Shown: positions 1-11,681 of the stretch, one piece after another | Numbering within the stretch: the first letter of the stretch is position 1 | Layout: every line of letters begins with the position of its first letter | Source of the DNA: Zopfochytrium polystomum | Taxonomy: Eukaryota > Chytridiomycota > Chytridiomycetes > Chytridiales > Chytridiaceae | Assembly: GCA_025765615.1 (NCBI GenBank) | Contig: JAIVFJ010000271.1 | Location: forward strand, 18,266 to 82,265 | Reading direction: 5' to 3' | Length of the DNA stretch: 64,000 bases | Notes under the pieces: model-generated | Told to the model about the DNA's origin: nothing | Databases searched by the model: none | The model's input: only the letters and a program-made list of their open reading frames with translations | Program-made: the position numbers and the translations under genes

Positions 1-847
1 GGGGGTGGAAATGAGGGCGTTCAAGTTCGGGCTCGTGATGATAACAGCGGCGGCGACGGCGCCGGCGATTAAGAGGAGGAGGCCAAAGGCGAAACCCATT
101 GCAAAGGGCCATTTCGCGTCTTGGGGTTTTTTTGTTTTTTTTTTTTTTTTTTTTTGGTGGTGTTGGTCGGGTGTATGTTTTTTGTTTTCGAGTTTCAGGG
201 TCAGTGACAGCAGCACAGCACCAGACACTCTGCCGAGGCAAAAATCGTGGGGAAGGCGAGCGGACCACTCAACTGATTCTCCACTTTCTGCGGCCGTCCG
301 CATCCTCGGCGGCGCCGCCGGCGGGTAGGACGAGCGAGGAGGCGTCCGCGTCGGCGGCGTTGGAGGAGGAGTAGGAGGAGTAGGAGGAAGAGTAAGATGA
401 GGAGGAGTAGGATGAGGCTGCGACGTCGGCGGAAGTGTACGACGGGGCTGCCGCCGACTGGACCGAGAAGCGGCTTCGGTGGCGGGCAGACGCCGCATCA
501 GCGTCATCGGCTGGATCGATCTCGATGGCGAACTCGCGAAGATCGGGCGGAGCCGAGGCGGGGTAGTCAGAGTCGTCGTCGGCCGATGCGATGATCGGAG
601 CCGGGTGGTGGTGGTGTGGCTGATCGCTGTGGTGCTGCGGGTTGTAGTGGTGGTGGCTGTCGTGGCTGAAGGGAAAGGAGGAGGAGGAGCTGTTCTTGCT
701 ACTGCTGCGGACGTATGACAGTGGTGGGAGGTCCCAGTCGTCGTCGTCGCTGTCGTGGTGGCGGCCGTTGCCGGTGAAGGCGCCGTGCTGAGGACGAGGA
801 CGAGGACGAGCGTCCCCGCCGTCGTCGTCGGCGGCGCGCGTCGCCAT
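1..847 (-). CDS. Ser/His-rich single-pass membrane protein, 3' end outside window
   Basis: I do not recognise the family. The ATG is at 845-847 and exon 1 runs 847-274. It encodes a low-complexity, probably disordered region: acidic Asp runs, a His-rich stretch, then long Ser/Tyr runs. Exon 2 begins near 119 and runs off the left edge. The junction is phase-consistent (donor GTTGAG after 274, acceptor AAG at 122-120). Exon 2 opens with a basic/aromatic patch (AKWPF) followed by about 20 hydrophobic residues (GFAFGLLLLIAGAVAAAVII), a clear membrane helix. The layout suggests a long N-terminal disordered cytosolic tail and one TM helix, with the rest beyond the window. The intron contains a poly-T run on the + strand. 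Function unknown. Confidence 0.55.
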
Positions 848-1341
848 TGTTGTGGTTGTCGGCGGCTGCCAGCGGCAAAGTCGAAAAGAAAAGAAAAAAA
901 AGCCCAGAGTGGCGAGACAAACTGTTCCCAAATTTGGGCAATTGCGCGCGAAACGCAACCTCACGCGACAGATCTAGAGAGAGAGTCAGCGAGAGAGAGA
1001 CAGATAGACAGACAGACAGACAGACAATTAACCGAATCTCTTTTTGTTCTTCGGGGAAACAGAAACTGAAAAGAAAGCCCGAGCCGGCACATACATACGT
1101 ACATACACACAACGGAACCAAACGCAACCCTCTGTGTTCCTCTTCCGCGCGGTCGTCGAAAGCCTCGCTTGTCTGTCGGTCTGTCTGTCAGCCTGTGCGT
1201 GCGTGTGTGTTGCCTCTCTCTCTCTCTCTCTCTCTCACTTTTCGCACCAGAAAACAACACCACTTGCCACATCCAGACGGGCGCACGACGCCAGACAGAC
1301 ACAACCTTGGCGATTGGAGTTTTTCCCAACCATCCGAACGA

Positions 1342-1385
<44 letters not shown>

Positions 1386-2911
1386 AAAACACAAAGAAAA
1401 AATGAAATAGAAGGACAAAGATAAACTGCATTTATTTGAGTTCGCCCCAAAAACGAGCAAAAGTTGGGCCACCACTTTCCGTGTCTTGTTGGAGTGATGA
1501 AATTTGCAGTTTTTATGCCCCCCACGACAGCCCAGGATGTTGGGTGAACGTCTGCAGGCTGCCAATGCTACCCCAGCACAATCAATACCCATGTCAATCA
1601 AGTCTCCTCAGAGATTTTGAGGGATAAGAGGGAGAGGCGCCTTTTAAACAGACGGCGAAGCCTGGTCAAGAAGAAAAAAGTTACAGATGGCGATGTACAG
1701 GTGTCGCCACGCTGGGTGAGTTGCGCCAGCAACAATGATTGCAAGTTGCTTTGTCACCAAGGAATGATCTGATCTGTTTGCTTCCATCCCAACACCACAA
1801 TCAATCGTTGCCTTACTCCCACATCACCTCAGTTTGCGCTCATCGTTGACGCCTCACTGTCACCGATGCCCCCATCCGCGACTCAGAGGGGTGTTGTATG
1901 CGTGAGCGCGAGCCTCGGCGACTTGCGAGTCTGCGGCTTGATGCGGTCATCACACTGACGTTGTTCCCACAATCTGTTCAGCGCACGCTAAGCACCTGGC
2001 CCTGCGCCCACGCAAAGATAACTGAAACAACACCTTCAATACGACGCAGCAGCAGCTCCCTGGCGGCGAACGCCCCTCCCATCCGATCCACTGACTCCGA
2101 GAATTGGTCATATAGCTTGACCTGATGCGGTCAAGCTCACGGACCCCCAAGCGCTGGTGGCGGCCACAGGTCCGTAGCGTCACGGTGACGATGCTATCTC
2201 TGCGGTCGCTGGACGCAATTGTGCGTGGACCACCGGCCCAACGAGGACGCGTTCGGCAGAGCGCATTCGGTGCAGCACCTTGCGGCGGCGTCGCTGTTGT
2301 GCCACTTGCGGAGGTAGCTGTTGCAGTAACGCAATGGACGCGGCGTGGGTGAGGTGGAGAGAAATTACTGCCGTGGAGCGGGAGCAGCTGCCAGCATTGA
2401 ACTGGTGTGTGTGTGTGTGAGGCTGCGACGAAGGGGGGCGGCAGTTTGTCATAATAATCAATAAAGAGACTGCCTCATTTCAAATGTGTTGTATCTGCGG
2501 AAGAATTGGTGCTGAATAGAGAGAATGGGGTGAATCCACAGCATGATCACTGCATCGCAATCACACCTTCAATGACATCCCCAGGGCACAAGAAAAATAT
2601 TGGGCTGACGAAAAAATTTTAGACGAAACGCGTCTGTCTCACACAGGATTGCCAAAATTCTGAGGATGTCTGGGTCGCCATGTCACCAGGACATTTCTTT
2701 GGCTTGGGGTGTGGATGGGAAAAGAACCAGATGCGAGTGGACAGCTACACGTTGCTATGGACTTTAAATGAAATGTACGTATGTTAATATTATTACGGGG
2801 CATAAGCGTTTTCGCCTCCTCCTCCTCCTCCTCCTCCTCCTCCCAAGTCCTCTATATGAAAAAAAAAAAAAACCTATCCCCTAGACAGTTGAAACGCGCG
2901 GGAATAAATGG

Positions 2912-2967
<56 letters not shown>

Positions 2968-2989
2968 AGATGAGAGAGAGAGAGAGGAG

Positions 2990-3023
<34 letters not shown>

Positions 3024-3088
3024 TGAAAGGACGCACACACACACACACCACACACACACACACCATTCCCTCCCCACCTTCCCCCCTT
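848..3088. repeat. gene-free, microsatellite-rich interval
   Basis: No convincing gene is seen. The interval holds (GACA)n near 1000-1025, (CT)n near 1215-1237, (AAAG)n at about 1339-1386, (CTC)n near 2815-2842, interrupted (GA)n at about 2913-3020, and (CA)n near 3031-3063. Long open frames here encode only repeat peptides (KERKKERK, SLSLSL, RERERE). Confidence 0.8.
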
Positions 3089-4279
3089 TCACTCCACCAC
3101 CAACCCCAACTCCCTAACCGCCTCCCTCATCGACGGCTTCGAGTCATGCACAAAATGCACGATCCAATCGCCCTTCTCATACAACCTCGTATACGGATCA
3201 TCCCTAAACTACAATCATGGCTGTAGGCCGGGGCGTACGAGTTCATAACCCGCAACGGAACCGTCGCGACGCGGCGACGCACATCCAGGACATTCGCCTC
3301 GATCGCGGTTCTGAGGGCCTCCTGCTCCATGAGGCCGGTGCGGTGGACGTCGGGCATGGGTTCGCGCGCGAGCCAAAAGTCGACGAGGCGGACGGGGAAG
3401 GGGCGGGACTCGAAGGGTTGGGATTGTTCGGCTCCTTTGGGCCGGCCGTCGGCGGCGGCTGCGGCGGCGGGAGATGAGTTGTAGGAGCGTGCGCCGCGGA
3501 TGAGGAAGGTGCCGGCGTTGATGCCGTTGCAGTCCATGGCGATGACGAGGTCGGGACCGAGGTGCGGGCCGGCGTCCGGGGCGACTTCGGGCCAGGGGAG
3601 GAGGGTGAGGGGCGGCGGGCCGGGCGGGTTCGTTCTTGTAGTTCCGTCAAAGTCCCTTGGTGCGACCCTCTGCCGCTCTCCTCCGTGGTCCCCGACTCCG
3701 CCTCCATCGACATTCCTCCCATCCGCATCCGATACAGGCCCATCCTCAACGCCATCATTCCCCACATCCTTACCCCGCCTCCTATGTAGCCTCTCCACGC
3801 CCTTAACAAAGTCCTCCACCTTCACCTCCAAATTCGCAACAAACGCGTCCGCGTCAACAACCAAAATCCAGTCATAGTCGTATATATGTCTCCTCAAGCC
3901 CGACACCTTTGCCCAGACGGGGTGCGGTTCCGGTTCCTCGCCGACGGCAAACACGGGCGGCTGGTCGCGGGCCGGGCTGTCCAACACGATGAGGTCGTAC
4001 CCCGTGTCGCTTCGTGTACGCCATCTTGTTTGCGATGGACGGCTTGTAGTACCATTCGTTGCCAAAAGCGACGGTCATGACTGCGATGCGCGGAGTCGTG
4101 TCGGTATACACGGTGGCGTTGTGCGGGCGGTGGGAGTGGATGCGGGGTCCGCCGGCGGCTGTAGCTCGGTTGCGCAGCAGGAGGAAGAAGGTTGCTGCAG
4201 AAGCGATGACGAGGCAGGCGGCTGCGGCGAGCAGGGCGATGGCGCGGCGGGTTGGCGCGGTGGATGGTGGAACTGTCAT
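3089..4279 (-). CDS. GT34 family (GMA12/MNN10) glycosyltransferase, frame disrupted twice
   Basis: Predicted Golgi type II membrane glycosyltransferase transferring galactose or mannose to glycans. The start is the ATG at 4277-4279, directly before a signal-anchor helix (about residues 12-37: AIALLAAAACLVIASAATFF). Family features follow: RIAVMTVAFGNEWYY, YDLIVLDSPA, then DYDWILVVDADAF containing the DxD-type metal/nucleotide-sugar motif (DAD). Next come DCNGINAGTFLIR, a conserved VDFW...EQEAL block and the C-terminal GDWIVHF block. Two one-base shifts break the frame. One is an extra G in the GGGG run near 4005-4010. The other is a missing T in the TTT run near 3210, after which only the third frame gives RDDPYTRLYEKGDWIVHF. 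About 396 residues once read through, normal for the family. Indel errors look likelier than a pseudogene because both flanks stay conserved; sugar specificity cannot be read. Confidence 0.8.
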
Positions 4280-4783
4280 TTGTGTGCTTGTGCTTGGTTG
4301 TGAGGGTGCCGAAATCCGTGAGAAGGGATGGCGGGCAGGGGGTTTGGTTGCTGGAGCGTCGTGGGATAGCCAAGTGACGGGCGGCGGCGTTGGAACTGGG
4401 AGCAGAACCAGCAATTGGGAGGTGGGGCGCGGGGGGGTAGATGGATCAAGCTTGCGTTGCCAGTTAGCGAGCTTCAGTGGGTGAGTGTGTGTGGGTACTG
4501 TGTGAGAGAGAGTGGGTTGCGCATGGCTGGGAGGGCGACTCCCATGTGTGGATTTATATTGTAGATTTCTTTTTCTTCTTTTCGCTTTCGCCTATTTTCG
4601 TTCTTGTGATATCACTTTCTTTTGAGAGAGAGTGAGACAGAGAGAGCGAGGGAGAGAGCGACCGAGAGAGACAGAGAGGGGTTGAGAAATTAATTGAATG
4701 GATACCAGGATTTGTGGAAAATCTCTCAGAGTTTGTTAGCCCGAAGACACACGCGATCCGGCAGAGCTCGGCTGTCCAAGTGC

Positions 4784-4862
<79 letters not shown>

Positions 4863-5761
4863 TGTGTGTGTGTGTGTGGGTGTGGGTGTGTGTGTGATCG
4901 AGACGGAACCGGCCGCATGCCTGCGTGGCATTTCACTCCTCCCGTCACGCAGAAGCGTCGAGCTGTGTGAAATAAAAATAAAAAAAAGAAAAAAGCACCA
5001 GAAGAAGAATTTTTCACTTGAGTAAGCTTTTCCCTTCGTTCCTTCGGCTGGCAACACCGCCGCCACCACCACCACACACACACACACACATCTTGATTTT
5101 CCCAGAGCACTAATTGCGGATTCTTTGGAATGAAGTAATGCAAAACCCAAGAAATCTTTGTTTTTCAAGACAATGAAGGAACAGGAAGGCGTTTGGAACA
5201 GACACAGATCAAATGAAGAATACAAAAACGTTGTTGCATTACAGAACGATGATACCTTTGCTCAACTACCGAGCAAAATGTCCAAATTTGACCCTTCATG
5301 CTCCTTGCTTGACAAGGAGTTGTCATCCCGGGCGGGATGGTAATGCCTTGTCTAGGAAAATTGGTGCTTACTTTGTGTTTTTTTCTTTTTCATTTAGTAG
5401 GTTGCCAGAACAAAGGTGCGGAACGAATGGATATTTCTGAAAACATAAATACTTTGGTGACGCCTCTAAATAACCGCGTATTCGCATTTACACAAGCACA
5501 CAAATGCACACATGCACGCACCCACACAAAAAATCCACCTCACACATTCGCACACACCCTCGCATACTTCACACACTCGCACACACAACACACACATGCT
5601 CGCTCGTCTTCTTCTTCCTTCGCCAAAAACGCGCGCTCCAACGTATTTGCAGTACCTTGTTGGTCTTACTAACCAAGGCACAGCCCATAACAATTCAGAT
5701 ATTTTAATCAACTGTATTTACAAGCCGCTTGCTTGACAAGGACGGGCGACATCAGAGCAGA
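4280..5761. repeat. intergenic interval with long (GA)n/(GT)n tracts
   Basis: Contains (AG)n at about 4796-4860 flanked by (GT)n, and (CA)-rich sequence near 5070-5090 and 5495-5600. It separates the start of the GT34 gene from the WSC/SAM gene. A Leu/Phe-rich ORF near 5337 resembles a signal peptide but has no splice path that I could support to the downstream gene. Confidence 0.7.
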
Positions 5762-7871
5762 ATGGCAACGACGACCACCTTCACCTGCGTCTCGACGACG
5801 ACCGACAGCTTCTTCAGGATCGGCACCGCCAACACAGTCAGCGAATGCGCCGGCACCTGCCTCTCAAAGCTTCAAAATAACCCGTCCTCCTACTACTATG
5901 CCCTGGCCGTGGCCCAGAACCCCTCGCTCAACCACCTCATCTGCGCCTGCGCCAGCGGGACTGCCTCGTTTCCCGCCGCCACCGGAACCTGCTCCAGCTG
6001 CTCCGCCGCCTACGGCCAGGACGTGGGCTCCGGCCAGTGCGGCGTGTTCAGCGGAATCCGCCCCCGATGCCGGCGTGACTTACTCGTTCGGCCTTTACCC
6101 TCGTTTGTACGCGCCTCACAGATCTGCTCTTCTACGTCTTCAACGTCAAAACCGCTTCTTGACTTGCCTTGTATCTCTGCAAAACTCAGCCTCCGCCACG
6201 TCCACATCGCAACCCCCGACCTCTTCTTCATCCTCAACGACAACAACGTGGCAGACGACGACCACAACTACCACCTCGAACCCAACGACTTCAAACACGT
6301 CGCCAACCGACACGGCGACGTCCCAAACTGGCACCACGACGAACACCGGAACGACCGGCGGCAATCCATCTAGCGGCGGTAGCCCTTCTACCGGCACCAA
6401 TCCAGGCGGATCGGGGGGAGGAACATCCTCGGTTCCCTCTGGAGGCGTCACGCCCACTGGTTCCGGCCCAGATGCAAGCAATCCCGCTTCGAATCCAAAC
6501 GCACCTTCGTCGTCGTCGGGCGGTGTCTCCACAGCGACCATTGCCGGAATCGTGGGCGGCATTGGCACCGCCATTCTGGTTGCTGTCGCCATTCTCGTTC
6601 TGGTGATCATCCCGCGCAACAAGCAGCGCAGGCAGGCAGAAAAGGCCGAACTGCTCTCTTCACTGTACGTTTCCAATGGCGGCGGCGGCGGAAGCGGGGG
6701 TGGGAATGCAGGTGCGGTGTCAGCCAACCGTCGTGCGGCCGGTGGTGGCCTCGATCCTCCCAATGGCGGCGGCTGGCACGTCGCCGCGGGAACTCCATCG
6801 CCGCACGCCTCCATGATCTACACCAGCCCGACGACCGAGGCGCACCCGTTGCTGCCCCTCCCGCACAGCAGCCCAACGCCGCAACCGTCAGAGTACAGCG
6901 GGCAGTGGGGGGCGAACCGGGCCAACTCTGTGCAGCAGCAGCTCAGTCACACGGCGACGGTGTCGTCGCAGGGCCAGGAGGATCGACTCCAGCAGCCGTC
7001 GGGGTTCCTGCTGGCCGACGCTGCCACAGACTCGGTTCCGCAGCCGCCCGTACCCAACCGGACCACGAGCCACAGCGCGCGACTGAGTCTGCCTCCCGAA
7101 TCGACTCCCGCGTCGTCGATGCCGATGCCCGTGCCCCCCGCGTCCTTCAGCCCACCTGCGACGACACAGCCGCGCCCGTCGATATTCAACGGCGTTGCCG
7201 ACATCACGACGGCGCTCGCAGCTGCCGCCGCCACGGGGGGTACCGTCCCCAAGAAACCGTTCCCTCCGGACTCCCCCGCCGGGACGGACAGCCTCCCGCG
7301 CGCAAAGTCCGACACAACATCCTCGCAGCTGGCCTCGGCCGCGCCGTCGCCCGCGCCCTTCGACACGTCGTACGCGTCGACAACGTCCACCTCCACCAGC
7401 GGCGGCACCACCGCCCCCTCGCTCTTCACCGGTGCCGCCGACATCACCGCCGCGCTCTCAGCGGCGGCCGCCTCGCGCGAAACGGTCCGCAAGCTAGCCG
7501 CTGCGACCACGTCCGACGCCAAACCGTCCCCGACCCTTCCCCTCGCGACCGCGCCCGCGGCGACGCCGGTGGCGAGCTGGACGCCGCTAGAGGTGGCCGC
7601 GGCGCTGGTGGCGGAGGGGATGGACTTGGGGGTCGCGGAGTTGTTTGTCGCGCACCAGATCGACGGGGTGGTGCTGCGGACGGTGGACAGCGGGTTTTTG
7701 GCGCGGGAGATGGGGGTCGGGGCGGCGGGGGTGCGGGCGAGGGCGATGATGGCGGTCGCGCGGGTGCGCGGGGATCCCGTCGTTGATGCGGATGGGGCAA
7801 TCGTCGGCACGGCGGTCGACGGCGTCGCGACGCAGTTTGGGACGTTGGCGCCGCCGCCGTATTTAGGGTGA
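5762..7871 (+). CDS. WSC-like ectodomain / TM / SAM-domain membrane protein
   Basis: Putative cell-surface sensor. From the ATG at 5762 it encodes a Cys-rich module of about 110 residues (TFTCV, SECAGTCL, HLICACAS, GTCSSCSAAYG, QCGVFSG ... YSFGLY), resembling the WSC carbohydrate-binding domain. A long Ser/Thr/Gly linker follows, then a TM helix near 6530-6610 (IAGIVGGIGTAILVAVAILVLVI) with a basic stop-transfer PRNKQRR. A long Pro/Ser cytosolic tail holds two similar 'F-x-G-[VA]-ADITxAL' segments, and a C-terminal SAM domain lies at about 7576-7775 (WTPLEVAAALVAEG ... IDGVVLRTVDSGFL ... MGVGAAGVRARAM). The Cys-rich part and the rest lie in different frames; one extra C in the CCCCC run near 6060 would join them. 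A likely intron is 6103-6189. No signal peptide is visible at this ATG, so an upstream exon may be missing. About 675 aa. SAM suggests oligomerisation or docking to a kinase cascade (inference). Confidence 0.7.
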
Positions 7872-9093
7872 AAAATGGGGGGGAGGAGGCCCGCGGCACT
7901 TTTTCGTAGGGGGTGGGGGGGGGGGCGTTAGGTTTTATCTGGTGCAGGTCAGAGGGGGGTTTTGAACGAATTTGGCCACCGAAGGGGGCGTTTTTATGTT
8001 ATCTTCTTTATATTTCTTCTCTTTCTCTCTCATTTTTTTTTTCTTATCCGCCGAAATCCGCTCCACCCTCAATCAGTTCTTCGCGGCGCGATGATCTATT
8101 AATCAGCAGGTAACTCAGTCTATTCTACTTGCGCACACAAAGCAACATCCCCACACCTTATGCATTCTCTTTTTGTTTCGCCTTTTCGAATTCTGACCCT
8201 CCCCCCTCATTCCCCCCTTCCCACCCCCTTCTTCCCCGGGAGATCCTCTTAGTTTTGAAACCCCCACTGTATTCCATCTTTCACCCGAGGAGAAGACTGC
8301 GTGTGTGTGTGTATGTGTGTGTGTGTGTGTGGGTGTGTGTGTGGGTGTGTGTTTTGTTGTGTTTGTATTAGTGTTTGTTCGCCGAAAGACACGCCGCGCC
8401 TGCCCTGCGTTTTATGTTTTCGCGGTGAGAGGGGGAGAGGAGGATGGCAAGGCGGTCGATGAACGGGCGACGGTCCGGGGGGGCGGCTGCGGGCGGGAAA
8501 GCGGAGGCTGCGGGACGGTGTGGTTTTTGTAGGTGCGAACAGAAATAGTGTGGGTTTTTTTTTGTTCTTTTTTTTTTTTGCGTCTGTGCGTTTTTGCAAC
8601 CGCACCACCGAGCAAAAAAGGACCTCGCCTTAACAAAAGGGATTAGGTTAGATGCCAGGAAGACGCGAAAAGCACACACGCAGTGAAAAAGTGATTCAGT
8701 GGTTAAATTCCAAGTCTTTTTATTCGAATGATAAACTCAGACGTTTGGTGGGGTTCAAATTATTAGGGTGCAGCACTACGTTAGGCGGCTTCACTTTTGG
8801 CTTTTCCGACTTTGAACTCCGACAAAGGTGGTCGTAATTGTATGACAAGCGAGGAGTGACAAGGAAAACTTGTCAATGAGAGTTGATGCAGTCCACATAA
8901 CATACAGCTTCGCCCAATTTATCGACGCCTAATCTCCTACGACAAAATACAGTCGCGTCAACGCAAAGAAGGGCCACCCTCTTTTTCCAAACTTTCGTCC
9001 TTTTTTTCGCAGCTCCCAGCCAACTTGCCGCTCCTCAGGGAGAAAGTGCTCAGGGGAGGCCCGTACAAACGCAAAGCGTCCCAAGCGTGAAGC
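7872..9093. other. intergenic interval, nothing supported
   Basis: T-rich and GT-rich sequence, including (GT)n at about 8302-8350 and a poly-T run at about 8556-8579. No coherent ORF or RNA gene was recognised. Confidence 0.6.
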
Positions 9094-9548
9094 TCAGCGG
9101 CCCGCAATGGAAAAATTCCGTCTTATCCGAATATTGGCACCACTGACACAGCCAGAGAGGAGGAAGTATTTGCAGAAGCCAAAGTGGGCGACCGGCGAGT
9201 TGGGGAGCGACAGCGGTGACGAGCCGAGAACCAGGCTTGGGATGGCGACACCGGAGGCGGCGGGATTCAACGCATTGCGGGACGGGGGTGGGGGGGGGGG
9301 CCGAGGCAACGCGCAGAATGTCGTCGTCGACCCAGGCGATGGCGATGCCTGGGTTTCTCGGCAGTCTTCTTCTTTTCCTTCTTCTTATTCTTCTTCTCCT
9401 ACTTCGTCTTCTTCGCGACGGGGAAGGGGCGGGAACGGAGGCGGGGGCGGGGGGTGGCCTTGTCGGCCTTCTTCGCCGCTTTCTTTGAGACGACGGCGGC
9501 GGCTTCGGCGGCTTGGACGGCGGCGGCAGCGGCCGCGACAGTCTCCAT
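9094..9548 (-). CDS. possible small Ala/Lys-rich protein, frame uncertain
   Basis: An ATG at 9546-9548 opens METVAAAAAAVQAAEAAAVV followed by SKKAAKKADKA, a composition typical of small nuclear or basic proteins. The frame stops after about 49 codons (KKTK*). Adjacent frames continue with a coherent stretch (NPGIAIAWVDDDILRVAS) and then SRNALNPAASGVAIPSLVLG down to a stop at 9094. Two long C runs lie where the frames would have to be joined, so one or two indels could reconnect them. No family recognised. It may equally be a chance ORF in GC-rich sequence. Confidence 0.25.
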
Positions 9549-10135
9549 CTTTGCCCTACAAAATAGTATGTTTGGCGGAACGATCGTTTTGCTTTTTCTT
9601 GTTCTTTTCTTCCTTCCTTTCCCGACTAACGTTCAAAACCAACAAGAAGAACGAACCAAGGAGCCAAATCGCTCTTTGATTAGTACAAAAATAATGATTC
9701 TAACGGCCGTAATAAGTGGCAATATTCGTTACAAGACGAAAAATAAGTCTACATAGTGTAAAAAATCATAAAATTTAGGGAAAACTGTTGAAATTCGAGT
9801 GTGATGGAGCACGGAGGAGGGAGGTCAGGTGACAAGTCAGGTCTGTGAGCAACTTCTTTTTTTCTTTTTCGATTCCAACACTCCCCCTTGCACACTTGCC
9901 CTTCCTAGACTTCAAACAAAATCCTCCAGAGGTAAGAAACTGGGGGAGAGTGCTTGAAGCCCCTGCTCGGATGAAAACCCAAATCAATTGGCTGATCTGG
10001 GAAAACCATGGCAGGGAAAGGAAGGGAAAATATCTGGGATAATGCTGCTGAGGAGTGAACTTCAAGAGAGTCGGAATAAAAATACATGAAGAGCCAAATA
10101 AGGCAAAAGGTAAAGAAAAGTTTGTCCAGTGCCCT

Positions 10136-10166
<31 letters not shown>

Positions 10167-10289
10167 CTAACCTGCTGATTTCCCGTTGCGCGCCAGCCGC
10201 GCCTTCCATGCAACAGCGTGGTCCAAGTTCTTCTGTTCCTTCTTCTTGATACTCTTTTGTCAAATATGTTTCTCACATCATTTTGATCT
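9549..10289. repeat. intergenic, with a 29-base C run
   Basis: No gene recognised. A run of about 29 C residues lies at 10136-10164, and the ORFs crossing it only encode poly-Pro or poly-Gly. Confidence 0.6.
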
Positions 10290-10515
10290 TGTCTCTAGGA
10301 TTTTCTTGTGACGTTGCTGGTATCGTTTTGGTTTCTCAGTTGAGCCAACCAGCCCAAGTAGAGTCTGGCCCTCATAAACCATGTCATGTCCATGTGGCTT
10401 GGTGAGGAGATCTGCAAGCTGGTCCATCGTGGATGCTGAATCCATAGGTGGAGGTTGTTGATGGCCTCAAGTTCCCAACCAAGCTCACCGAGTGCAATGT
10501 ACTGACGCAAGATCG
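10290..10515 (-). mobile_element. Ty1/copia retrotransposon remnant (RNase H / pol C-terminus)
   Basis: Read on the minus strand, one frame gives RQYIALGELGWELEAINNLH, which matches the copia pol pattern '(T)EAEYxAL...E...'. After a frame change the sequence continues as DSASTMDQLADLLTKPHGHD, the classic copia C-terminal 'DQLADxxTKPL' signature. A few tens of codons later it stops. Only the last ~70 codons of pol survive, in two frames, with no recognisable LTR beside them. This is a dead fragment. Confidence 0.65.
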
Positions 10516-11610
10516 GGTCCGCCGCCAGGGGCAAAGACACTCGTAAAGCAGTGGGCAACGCAATCAAGGCTTTGCCGGAAAGCGACGGACCCCCTGCCCC
10601 GAAAGCTGCTCTCCACCTTCGTTCCATTTTTTGATTTTATTATTATATTTTTTTTTTTTCGGGCGCCCCTGTAGCGAGGGCAAACAAAAAAGACCTTCTC
10701 GGAGGGGGAGGAAGGAGGAAGCGGGTGTGGGTACAAGCGTACTGCGACGCTGATTTAGGATAAAACACTTGCACACGCACAGGCACTGAGAAGGTGTGCA
10801 ACAAAACGGGCGAACGTCGAAGAGGTCAAACCCATCGGCCTCGCCGTCAACACTTGGTTGCTTTGACACAAACCGTGGTCACGCGCCGCTCCTTAAAAAG
10901 AAAGGAGAGAAAAAAAAAAGAAAAAAAAAAAAAAAAAAAAAAAGGTTTTGCAGACACATCCTTAACAGCCGCCGTCGTCCGCTTCCTACACCGCCCACCC
11001 CTCGCAGCAGCAGCATCCCCCGCAATGCCCCTCCTCGCGCATCGGCCACCCTCCTGGCACCACCACCGCCACCACCCGGTCCTCGGCACGCTCCTGGTCG
11101 TCGCGGTCGGACGTGAGAAAACGAACTTGCTCCCCATTCTCCCCCAACCCACCACCCCCTTCCACCCTCCGCATCGCCGCTTGATCTAACCGGCTGGCTC
11201 GACCACCACCCCCGTTTCCCCCCTCCTCCACCAGTGTGCAGCTACACCGCAACAACAACAACAACAACAAAACCCACACACCCACCCACCCCAACACTCC
11301 ACCACCACCATCGCCGCACCACTTCGGCGGGCGAGGACGGCGACTCGTGGCTTGACCGGCTGTGCGAGCTGCCATGAACATGCAATCGGAGTTTCGACTG
11401 TCCCCTCTTTCGAGGGTGGGCAGAGGGGAGGTTTTTGTTTGTTGGTTTCTTTCCCACTGACCCGCGGATCTGGACTTTGCCCTGCCCTTCATCCCAAACA
11501 ACCCCCTCTTCCCCCCTCCCCCTCCCGTCAACCTGCTCTCCATTTGTTCTTTCTTCCTGTTTGCAAACAAATAATAATGTTTTTGTTTATTAGTTTGCTC
11601 CATTTTACAA
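10516..11610. repeat. intergenic, low-complexity
   Basis: Contains poly-A/G tracts at about 10908-10943, (CAA)n near 11250-11270 and CCACC-rich sequence. ORFs on both strands are compositionally biased and unsupported. Confidence 0.5.
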
Positions 11611-11681
11611 GCAACAGTGGTTCAGTGGTAGAATTATCGCCTGCCACGCGGTAGACCCGGGTCCGATTCCCGGCTGTTGCA
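11611..11681 (+). tRNA. tRNA-Gly (anticodon GCC)
   Basis: A complete cloverleaf can be folded. The acceptor stem GCAACAG pairs with CTGTTGC at 11674-11680, with discriminator A at 11681. The D arm contains the A-box sequence TGGTTCAGTGGTAG. The anticodon arm carries GCC in the loop CTGCCAC. The T arm contains the B-box GGTCCGATTCC. No intron. Length and stem pairing are normal for tRNA-Gly(GCC). Confidence 0.95.

Noticed and set aside
961..1431. Overlapping long ORFs on both strands (Phe/Ser/Lys-rich)
   Set aside because: They are translations of (AAAG)n, (CT)n and (GACA)n microsatellites; no family motif, no codon structure.
4554..5225. 223-codon minus-strand ORF with Ser/Leu and Thr/His runs
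   Set aside because: It crosses the (GA)n/(GT)n tract, and the non-repeat parts have no recognisable domain.
5337..5672. ORF beginning with a signal-peptide-like segment (MVMPCLGKLVLTLCFFLFHL), considered as missing exon 1 of the WSC/SAM gene
   Set aside because: No splice donor in suitable phase was found, and downstream residues are CA-repeat translation. Left open but not supported.
10136..10164. C run considered as telomere or G-quadruplex element
   Set aside because: It is a plain homopolymer without a telomeric unit; similar runs occur at 19048 and in introns, so it may be partly a sequencing artefact.
10986..11603. 205-codon minus-strand ORF
   Set aside because: Gly/Val/Leu-rich translation of CCACC/CAA repeats; no homology pattern.
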